Origin: Acidimicrobiales bacterium
GTDB lineage: Bacteria; Actinomycetota; Acidimicrobiia; Acidimicrobiales; Poriferisodalaceae
NCBI GenBank assembly: GCA_020439485.1
Contig: JAGQSP010000010.1
Location: 1 to 25,581, forward strand
Length of the DNA stretch: 25,581 bases
Reading direction: 5' to 3'
Under the pieces are notes generated by a model that saw only the letters and a list, made by a program, of their open reading frames with translations, was not told where the DNA came from and did no database searches. Position numbers and translations under genes: made by a program. Below are positions 16,702 to 22,603 of the stretch, piece by piece; position 1 is the stretch's first letter; each line of letters opens with the position of its first letter.

Positions 16702-17562
16702 ATGTCATTCGAAAAAGTCGGAGTAGTCGGCTGCGGCCTCATGGGTTCCGGTATCGCAGAGGTTTGTGCCAGGGCGGGCCTCGATGTCTTGGTGGCCGAA
16801 TCGTCGCCCGCAGCCGTCGAGGCCGGGGCAGCCCGGATCGAGAAGTCGCTCGGTCGTGCCGTGCGAGCCCAGAAGATGTCAGAGGACGAGATGGCGGCTG
16901 CAATGGCCAACATCAGGTTCACCGACGACATGGCGCAGATGGCCGATCGACAACTCGTCGTCGAAGCTGTGGTCGAGGACGAGGCCGCCAAGGTGGCGGT
17001 CTTCCAATCTCTCGATCAGGTGGTCGAGAGTCCCGATGCGGTTCTGGCGTCGAATACCTCGTCGATTCCGATCATGAAGCTGGCGATGGCTACCAAGCGC
17101 CCCCAGCAAGTCGTGGGTGTCCACTTCTTCAACCCGGTGCCGGTGATGGGTTTGGTAGAGCTGGTCACGTCGTTGCTCACCGGCGACGAAACCGCCCAAC
17201 GATGCCGCGACTTCGCTTCGGACGTGTTGGGCAAGCGGGTCATCGACTCGCAAGATCGGGCCGGGTTCGTAGTCAACGCCCTGCTCATCCCCTACCTGCT
17301 GTCGGCGATTCGGATGATGGAGTCGGGCTTCGCCAGCGCCGAAGACATCGATGCGGGCATGGTTCTCGGTTGCAACCACCCCATGGGCCCGCTGGCATTG
17401 GCCGACCTGATCGGTCTGGACACGACCATGGCTGTTGCCGAGTCGTTGTACGAAGAGTTCAAAGAGCAGCTGTATGCCCCGCCGCCCTTGCTCTCGCGCA
17501 TGTGCGACGCTGGCCTGCTGGGTCGCAAGTCGGGGCGCGGCTTCTACGTCTACGACCGTTGA
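16702..17562 (+). CDS. 3-hydroxyacyl-CoA (3-hydroxybutyryl-CoA) dehydrogenase
   Basis: The 286-residue NAD(P)-dependent dehydrogenase has an N-terminal Rossmann motif GVVGCGLMGSG (residues 7-17). The catalytic set is intact: S120 (NTSS), His141-Glu153 dyad (VGVHFFNPVP...LVELV) and N192 (GFVVNALL). The C-terminal dimerisation domain ends GLLGRKSGRGFYVYDR, typical of the FadB2/Hbd single-domain type. It oxidises L-3-hydroxyacyl-CoA to 3-ketoacyl-CoA, or runs in reverse in butanoyl or PHB-type metabolism. The acidic residue E33 (VAES) after the second Rossmann strand suggests NAD preference. The start is ATG 16702; no Shine-Dalgarno is visible, and the upstream spacer is only 32 bases. The following HAD gene overlaps its stop by four bases. 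Confidence 0.92.
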   Translation: MSFEKVGVVGCGLMGSGIAEVCARAGLDVLVAESSPAAVEAGAARIEKSLGRAVRAQKMSEDEMAAAMANIRFTDDMAQMADRQLVVEAVVEDEAAKVAVFQSLDQVVESPDAVLASNTSSIPIMKLAMATKRPQQVVGVHFFNPVPVMGLVELVTSLLTGDETAQRCRDFASDVLGKRVIDSQDRAGFVVNALLIPYLLSAIRMMESGFASAEDIDAGMVLGCNHPMGPLALADLIGLDTTMAVAESLYEEFKEQLYAPPPLLSRMCDAGLLGRKSGRGFYVYDR

Positions 17563-18173
17563 ACCAGCCCGCGGTCCAGGCCGTGGTGTTCGACCTCGGC
17601 AACGTCTTTGTCGAGTGGAGTCGCGAGCGGCTCTACGAACCCTTGATCCCCGACCCTGATGAACGCCGCCGGTTTCTCGACAACGTGCTGACGGCCGATG
17701 TCAACATGCGGCTCGATGCGGGCGAGACGTTCGAACACGTTCTGGGCGAGCTGGCGGCCAAACACCCCGACCAGCGAGACCTGGTGCTTGCCTTCGAGTC
17801 CGACTGGGAGCGTTCCCTCGGGTTGGTCGACGAACAGATGGTCGAGCTTCTCGCCGAACTGCGCGGACGGCTGCCGGTATTGGCGCTGACCAACTGGTCG
17901 GCCCAGACCTTTCCGGTGGCCCTATCGCGTTTCGAGTGGCTCGGCTGGTTCGACGCACACGTGGTCAGCGGCCGCGAGCGCGTCACCAAACCCGACCCTT
18001 CGATCTACCGCATCTTGTGCGAACGCCACCGCGTGCGGCCGGGTCATGTGTGGTTCACCGACGATTCGCACGCCAATGTCGAAGCGGCCCGGAGCCAGGG
18101 CTGGAGAGCCGAGCTGTTCGTCGACGCCGCCACTGCGCGCGTCCACCTGAGCGACTTGGGTGTGCTGGGCTGA
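17559..18173 (+). CDS. HAD-superfamily hydrolase (YihX/epoxide-hydrolase-phosphatase-like)
   Basis: The 204-residue product starts at TTG 17559, whose TTGA overlaps the dehydrogenase stop; this start gives the usual HAD N-terminus, seven residues before the nucleophile motif. HAD motifs are motif I FDLGNVF with nucleophile D12, motif II LTNWS (T111), motif III K144 (TKPDPSIY) and motif IV FTDDS (D168, D169). The +2 position of motif I is Gly14 instead of Asp, as in the FDLGNV group that includes the sugar-phosphatase YihX, so the protein is probably a phosphatase but could be a dehalogenase-like hydrolase. A helical cap lies at about 20-95. Overlap with the dehydrogenase argues that they are co-translated. 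The proper start could instead be an in-frame GTG at 17583, which would leave too short a lead to motif I. Confidence 0.85.
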   Translation: MNQPAVQAVVFDLGNVFVEWSRERLYEPLIPDPDERRRFLDNVLTADVNMRLDAGETFEHVLGELAAKHPDQRDLVLAFESDWERSLGLVDEQMVELLAELRGRLPVLALTNWSAQTFPVALSRFEWLGWFDAHVVSGRERVTKPDPSIYRILCERHRVRPGHVWFTDDSHANVEAARSQGWRAELFVDAATARVHLSDLGVLG

Positions 18174-18220
18174 GGGTCCGCCCGACAGCGCGGGATGTGA
18201 CCTAGCGACGCCGCGCCTGC

Positions 18221-18226
18221 TAGACG
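18221..18226 (+). promoter_or_regulatory. Possible -10 box (TAGACG) upstream of the phosphotransferase
   Basis: TAGACG resembles the TAGACT and TAGGCT boxes of two other genes but lacks the final T. If used, transcription would start near 18232, past ATG 18228, and the leader would carry the GAGGGG site used by GTG 18267. This is weak evidence. Confidence 0.2.
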
Positions 18227-18257
18227 AATGCCCTACGGCGGTCGACGACTTCATTGC

Positions 18258-18263
18258 GAGGGG
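18258..18263 (+). promoter_or_regulatory. Ribosome binding site candidate for GTG 18267
   Basis: GAGGGG ends three bases before GTG 18267. The spacing is short but it is the best Shine-Dalgarno near either candidate start; ATG 18228 has none. Confidence 0.35.
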
Positions 18264-18266
18264 AAC

Positions 18267-19292
18267 GTGAACGAAAAGGCCATTCCGGCAGGAATCGACG
18301 CTGGTCGCGTCAGTGACTGGCTCGACTCCAACGTCGACGGCGTGCAGGGTCCCTACGAGTTCGCGCTCATCGCAGGCGGCCACTCGAACCTTACGTTTTC
18401 CGTACAACCCGCCGACGGCCCAACGCTGGTGCTCAGACGGCCCCCGCTTGGGCATGTCCTGGCCACGGCCCACGACATGGAACGCGAACACAAGATCATC
18501 ACCGGCGTGGGTCTGACCGACGTGCCCGTGCCTGTGACGATGGGGCTTTGTGTAGACAACGAGGTGAATGGTGCTCCGTTCTATGTGATGCGCCACGTGT
18601 CAGGCCCCGTGCTGCACTCCGACGTAGAGGCGGCGGCAATGCCCGAGGCCGAGCGAACCGCCCTGGGCGCAGACGTGATTGAGGTGTTGGCGCGGCTGCA
18701 CTCGGCCGAACCCGACGACATAGGCCTGGGCGATCTGGGCAAGCGTGAGGACTACATCGGTCGGCAGCTGCGCAGGTGGACCCGCCAGTGGGAGAACTCC
18801 AAGACACGCGAACTACCCGAGATGGAGGAGGCGCAGCGTCTGCTGACCGAGAGCCAGCCCGAGCAGGTTGGTGCGGCCATCGTCCACGGTGACTATCGCC
18901 TCGGCAACATGATCGTCGGCGATGGTCGTGTCAGGGCGGTCCTCGACTGGGAGCTGTGCACCCTGGGTGACCCACTCGCCGACGTCGGTTATCTGATGAA
19001 CAACTGGGTCGGCCCGGGCGAGGAGGTCGCCGGCAGCAGCGGCCCCACCATCGTCGGCGGTTTCGGCGAGCGCGACGCCCTGCTGGCCCGCTACCAGGAA
19101 CTCACGGGGCGCGATGTGTCGGGAATCGACTATTACCGCGCCTTTTCGTACTGGCGGCTTGCGGCCATCGTCGAAGGAGTGCTCAAGCGCTACCTCGAGG
19201 GTGCGATGGGCGACAGCGACGGCGACACCGACAACTTCCGTCAGAACGTCGAGAATCTCGCCAACCGGGCCTTGAGTCTGCTTCGCCCTTGA
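18267..19292 (+). CDS. ACAD10/11-like (LvaA-like) phosphotransferase, APH fold
   Basis: The 341-residue kinase-fold protein contains the ACAD10/11-N subfamily pattern: GGHSNLTFSV (37-46, nucleotide loop), VLRRPPLG (55-62), a helix with HDMEREHKII (69-78), PFYVMRHVSG (104-113), catalytic loop HGDYRLGN (207-214) and metal site LDWELCTLGDPLADVGY (226-242). D209 and N214 with D227 form the expected catalytic/magnesium set. Known relatives phosphorylate the 4-hydroxyl of 4-hydroxyacyl-CoA (Pseudomonas LvaA, mammalian ACAD11), not antibiotics, so 'aminoglycoside phosphotransferase' would mislead. It lies 93 bases after the HAD gene, on the same strand as the dehydrogenase-HAD pair. I prefer GTG 18267, with GAGGGG upstream, over ATG 18228, which would add 13 unlikely residues. 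No acyl-CoA dehydrogenase gene is in view. Confidence 0.85.
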   Translation: MNEKAIPAGIDAGRVSDWLDSNVDGVQGPYEFALIAGGHSNLTFSVQPADGPTLVLRRPPLGHVLATAHDMEREHKIITGVGLTDVPVPVTMGLCVDNEVNGAPFYVMRHVSGPVLHSDVEAAAMPEAERTALGADVIEVLARLHSAEPDDIGLGDLGKREDYIGRQLRRWTRQWENSKTRELPEMEEAQRLLTESQPEQVGAAIVHGDYRLGNMIVGDGRVRAVLDWELCTLGDPLADVGYLMNNWVGPGEEVAGSSGPTIVGGFGERDALLARYQELTGRDVSGIDYYRAFSYWRLAAIVEGVLKRYLEGAMGDSDGDTDNFRQNVENLANRALSLLRP

Positions 19293-19322
19293 AATCGGGT
19301 TTCGATCGTCCGATGGAGTCGG

Positions 19323-20033
19323 GTGATCGAGACCTCGGTACGCCATCCGCGCCTCATCGCCCTGCTGGCAGGGTTGGTTGCTGTTGTCGCGGCTGTGTCG
19401 CTGATCGGACCCCGCGGCAGCTCTGTCGTAGGCGTCTCGGATGCCGGCGCCGACGATGGTGGTGAAACCACCGCGGTCTCAGAGTCAACTTCGACGACCG
19501 TGACGGACGACGACGGTGTGGTGCTCACTGCGCCCGGCGAGCTCGTATCGGTCATCGAAGGGCCGATATCGACCAGCGCGGGCACTGGGAATGTCGGAGT
19601 CGCCGGCACGCCGCCGGGGTCCACGGCCGCTCCCTCGACCTCAGGACCTCCGGCGGCGACCGGCGATGTATCGGTGACCACGACAGCCGCAACCCAGCCT
19701 CCTCAGCAGTCGAGCACCACCGTCTCGTCGACCGACCAGACCTCGTCGACGCTGCCCAGCACCACGGTGCCGGCGACCACCGCCGGCTCTGGTTCGGCCA
19801 GCACCAGCACGGTTGTGGAGGCGGCCGCCGTGGTCGACGATCCGGCCAGGGCGCTTCTCGCCGCTCCCGAGATGGCGGGTTCTACCCGCGGCTCGGATCA
19901 GGCGGGCTCGGCCGACGGGCTGGTCGCCCAGATCGGCACGCGCGACACCAACTCGGTGCCATGGATGCTGCTGATCGCTGCGAACTTCGGGATTGCGATC
20001 TTCGCACTGGTGTTGTTGCGACTTCGACGCTGA
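19323..20033 (+). CDS. Two-TM membrane protein with Thr/Ser-rich extracytoplasmic loop
   Basis: The 236-residue protein is not recognised by family. A short basic N-terminus (VRHPR) precedes TM1 (about 10-30). Residues about 40-175 are a low-complexity segment rich in Thr, Ser, Gly and Val, with runs such as TTVSSTDQTSSTLPSTT. TM2 lies near 210-232 and ends LRLRR. Basic residues flank both TMs on the same side, so both ends are predicted cytoplasmic with an outside loop of roughly 175 residues, probably disordered and possibly glycosylated. The start is GTG 19323, with GGAG four bases upstream. The gene ends five bases before the HtrA gene, so the two are probably co-transcribed; it could be a partner, substrate or regulator of that protease. 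TM1 could alternatively be a cleaved signal peptide, although no clear AxA site follows it. Confidence 0.75.
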   Translation: MIETSVRHPRLIALLAGLVAVVAAVSLIGPRGSSVVGVSDAGADDGGETTAVSESTSTTVTDDDGVVLTAPGELVSVIEGPISTSAGTGNVGVAGTPPGSTAAPSTSGPPAATGDVSVTTTAATQPPQQSSTTVSSTDQTSSTLPSTTVPATTAGSGSASTSTVVEAAAVVDDPARALLAAPEMAGSTRGSDQAGSADGLVAQIGTRDTNSVPWMLLIAANFGIAIFALVLLRLRR

Positions 20034-20038
20034 TCGCA

Positions 20039-21349
20039 ATGGACGACGATCGCCCCGAAGCTCCCGAGCACAGCGAAGACGCCTCCGATGGGGCGTCGAC
20101 TCGGTTCTTCTCGGTGGTTACCGACGGCTCCGATTCCCGCCAGGAATTGCCGGCTGCGGACGCAGAGACCTCGCCTGAGACAGTCGGTGACGCTGACGGC
20201 GGTGACGGGGTCGTCGAAGACGCCAGCATCTCGCCCCAGGCCCAAAGCCCAAACGCGTTCGCCGACGAACCATTCGTCGACGATGGCGACGATCTGGTGG
20301 GCGCATTCAGAACCGATCGTCGGCCGGGGTTCCTGACCGGGGTCGTCTTGGGTTCAGCCGTGGGCGCGGTGGTCGCTGCAGTCGTCGCTGCGCTGGTTTT
20401 GGTCGTGTTCGGCCCCTCGTCCACCGGGCTCGACGTCAAGGAGGTCCTGACCGAGATCGAACCAGCGGTAGTGCGCATCTCCATTGGTTCCGACGGGGTT
20501 GAAGGGATCGGTGCCGGCACCGGCTTCTTCATCGACTCCGAGGGGACGGTTGTGACCAATGCCCACGTGGTCGAGGACGCCGATTCCATCACGGCCGAGT
20601 TGAGCGACGGGCGAGTGTTCGTGGCCGAGTTGCTGGGGTCCGACCCGACCCGAGATCTGGCGGTCGTGCGTATCGACGTCGGTGAGCCCACGGTTCCGGC
20701 TCGGCTGGGCTCGAGTCAGGATGTCTCTGTCGGCGACCCTGTCGTGGCGATAGGCAACGCCTTGGGCTTGGCGGGCGGTCCCACCGTCACAACGGGCATC
20801 GTGTCGGCTCTTCATCGCACCGTCCCCACCGAGTCGGCGCGGCTCACCAACGTCATCCAGACCGATGCAGCGATCAACCCCGGCAACTCCGGCGGTCCGC
20901 TCGTCAACTCGCACGGCGAGGTCATAGGAATCTCCACGGCCATCGCCGGCGACGCCGAGGGCATCGGGTTCGCCATATCCATCGACCACGCCCGCCCGGT
21001 GATCGACTCGCTGGTGGTCGGTATCGTTCCCACGCGACCGCTGCTCGGCGTGCGGGTAACCGATGTGGCCCGTATCGACGAGGCAGACCGCGAGGAACTG
21101 GGCCTGACGGTCGACTCGGGTGCGGTGGTGGTCGAGGTCACCGATGGAGAGGCGGCCGATCTCGCCGGGATCCAGGTCGGAGACGTGATCGTCGGCTTTC
21201 GAGAAGACCAGATCGAAACCGCCGCCGAACTGGTGGCTGCTGTCGCCGGCAGCCGCGTCGGCATGTCTGTCGAGGTCGACATAGTGCGCGGGGCCCAGAG
21301 CCTTTCCACCCAGGTGAATCTGGGTGAGATTCTGGGCGCGGGAGGCTGA
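20039..21349 (+). CDS. Membrane-anchored HtrA/DegP-like serine protease with PDZ domain
   Basis: The product is 436 residues from ATG 20039; the open frame extends back to 19961 but that part overlaps the preceding gene. Residues 1-95 are a very acidic, low-complexity cytoplasmic tail. A TM segment lies near 98-124 (FLTGVVLGSAVGAVVAAVVAAL). The trypsin-like domain follows with catalytic His176 (TNAHVVED), Asp206 (TRDLAVVRI) and Ser284 (NPGNSGGPL). A single PDZ domain occupies about 335-430, with the carboxylate-binding loop near LLGVRV. HtrA proteases degrade or chaperone misfolded envelope proteins and some cut anti-sigma factors. Architecture (tail, one TM, protease, one PDZ) matches actinobacterial HtrA/PepD proteins. 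The gene is probably in an operon with the Thr/Ser-rich protein; no promoter is seen in the five-base gap. Confidence 0.92.
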   Translation: MDDDRPEAPEHSEDASDGASTRFFSVVTDGSDSRQELPAADAETSPETVGDADGGDGVVEDASISPQAQSPNAFADEPFVDDGDDLVGAFRTDRRPGFLTGVVLGSAVGAVVAAVVAALVLVVFGPSSTGLDVKEVLTEIEPAVVRISIGSDGVEGIGAGTGFFIDSEGTVVTNAHVVEDADSITAELSDGRVFVAELLGSDPTRDLAVVRIDVGEPTVPARLGSSQDVSVGDPVVAIGNALGLAGGPTVTTGIVSALHRTVPTESARLTNVIQTDAAINPGNSGGPLVNSHGEVIGISTAIAGDAEGIGFAISIDHARPVIDSLVVGIVPTRPLLGVRVTDVARIDEADREELGLTVDSGAVVVEVTDGEAADLAGIQVGDVIVGFREDQIETAAELVAAVAGSRVGMSVEVDIVRGAQSLSTQVNLGEILGAGG

Positions 21350-21410
21350 CCCTGACGGTCCGGTTCGCGGCGCGCGGTCGGGTAACCACCTGAATGTCAC
21401 AGGGGGTTGC

Positions 21411-21416
21411 TACGTT
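21411..21416 (+). promoter_or_regulatory. Possible -10 box (TACGTT) before the phosphoesterase
   Basis: TACGTT matches TANNNT and lies eight bases before ATG 21425, which would give a transcript with a leader of about 0-2 bases. No -35 hexamer is obvious. AGGGGG at 21401-21406 is too far from this ATG (18 bases) to serve as a Shine-Dalgarno. Confidence 0.35.
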
Positions 21417-21424
21417 TCGAGACG

Positions 21425-22603
21425 ATGCAACCGACCGATGCGACACCCGCTGAGTCTGCTTCCGCCGCCGGGCGGCCCACCCTCGCCGGCACGTTCGTCG
21501 CGCTCGGCGACCTCCATCTCGACACACCGTTCGCCTGGGCGCCCGCGTCGGTCGGCCGCCTTCGTCGCAACGATCTGCGCGATGCCCTCGAGGCCTCGGT
21601 GGCGCTGTGCGAAACCGCAGGCGCCGACGCCCTGTTGCTCGCCGGCGACATCTACGAACACGACCGCATCACCCCCGACACCGCCCGCTTCATCACCCGC
21701 GTGCTCAACCGGTGTAGTTGTCGGGTCCTGGTTGCTCCCGGCAACCACGACTGGCTCTCGCCCTCCAGCGTCTGGGCTACCGCAGACTTCGACGATCACG
21801 TGCATGTGTTCGATGGGCGATCCCTCGAGCCCGTCAGGATCGCAGGCGTCACCGTCTGGGGGGCTGCTCATCACAGCCCTTCGGGCACGCCCGGGTTTCT
21901 CGACGATTTCCGCGTGCGCGGTGAGGGCCCTCATCTCGGGCTGTTCCACGGGTCGGAAAAGGCTGGGTTCTCCATCGAAGATCGCGACCAGTCGGGTCGC
22001 TCCAAACAACCACATGCTCCTTTCGAGGCATCGCAGATTCCCCGGTCGGGTCTCGCTCACGCCGTCGTCGGCCACTTCCATCGGCGGCGCGAGGCCACCC
22101 ATCACACGTATCCGGGCAATCCGGCGCCGCTGGCTTTCGGCGAGCAGGGCGGTGGGGGAGCGGTGGTGTTGGGTGTCACGCCCGCTGGCGCGGTCGAGCG
22201 CGCCTGGCACAGCGTCAGCGCCCGCTCGATGCACGACGTCGAGATCGACGTCACGGGGTGCTTTGACGCCTCGGCCATTCGTGACGAGGTCGCATCCAAG
22301 ACCGCCGGCTTGTCGGGCCTGGTTCGCCTGTCTCTCACCGGCGAGATCGATCTGTCGATCGAACTCGTCGACGACGACGTCGCGGCCGCCGTCAGCCCGA
22401 CCATCGACCACGTCGTGGTCAGGCGTACCAAGCTGAGCCAAGCGCTCGACTTCACCACCCTTCAGGCCGAGGCATCGGTCAGGGGCCAGTTCGTGCGGTC
22501 GGTGCTCTACGACCAACGGCTCGACGAACAGACTCGATTTGCCGTTCTGGCTACGGGGTTGCGCGCACTCGATGGCCGCCGAGACCTGGATGTCAGCCGG
22601 TGA
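21425..22603 (+). CDS. YhaO/SbcD-like calcineurin-fold DNA phosphoesterase
   Basis: The product is 392 residues from ATG 21425 (an in-frame TTG at 21407 would add six). All metallophosphoesterase motifs are present: GDLHLDTPF with D29 and H31, LAGDIYEHD with D75, PGNHDW with N107 and H108, a His in LGLFHGSE (H175), and GHFHRR with H217 and H219. The DLHLD-PF form of motif I is characteristic of the YhaO group rather than of SbcD proper. These enzymes are Mn-dependent nucleases working with an ABC-type ATPase on DNA ends. The C-terminal 150 residues form the expected capping/ATPase-binding region. The stop TGA overlaps the start GTG of the following ATPase (GTGA), so the pair is translationally coupled. 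Confidence 0.88.
   Translation: MQPTDATPAESASAAGRPTLAGTFVALGDLHLDTPFAWAPASVGRLRRNDLRDALEASVALCETAGADALLLAGDIYEHDRITPDTARFITRVLNRCSCRVLVAPGNHDWLSPSSVWATADFDDHVHVFDGRSLEPVRIAGVTVWGAAHHSPSGTPGFLDDFRVRGEGPHLGLFHGSEKAGFSIEDRDQSGRSKQPHAPFEASQIPRSGLAHAVVGHFHRRREATHHTYPGNPAPLAFGEQGGGGAVVLGVTPAGAVERAWHSVSARSMHDVEIDVTGCFDASAIRDEVASKTAGLSGLVRLSLTGEIDLSIELVDDDVAAAVSPTIDHVVVRRTKLSQALDFTTLQAEASVRGQFVRSVLYDQRLDEQTRFAVLATGLRALDGRRDLDVSR

Noticed and set aside
16764-17558. Upstream extension of the HAD hydrolase frame
   Set aside because: This part lies fully inside the dehydrogenase gene in another frame and encodes no motif; HAD motif I begins just after TTG 17559.
18228-18266. ATG 18228 as start of the phosphotransferase
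   Set aside because: It has no Shine-Dalgarno, lies on a possible -10 box, and adds residues (PYGGRRLHCEG) outside the family's usual N-terminus.
18267-19292. Aminoglycoside-resistance kinase
   Set aside because: The fold is shared, but the LRRPPLG and DWELCTLGDP patterns belong to the ACAD10/11-like acyl-CoA group and the neighbours are beta-oxidation-type genes.
19961-20038. Longer N-terminus for the HtrA protease
   Set aside because: It would overlap the last codons of the Thr/Ser-rich gene in another frame. ATG 20039 gives a five-base gap and an ordinary acidic N-terminus.
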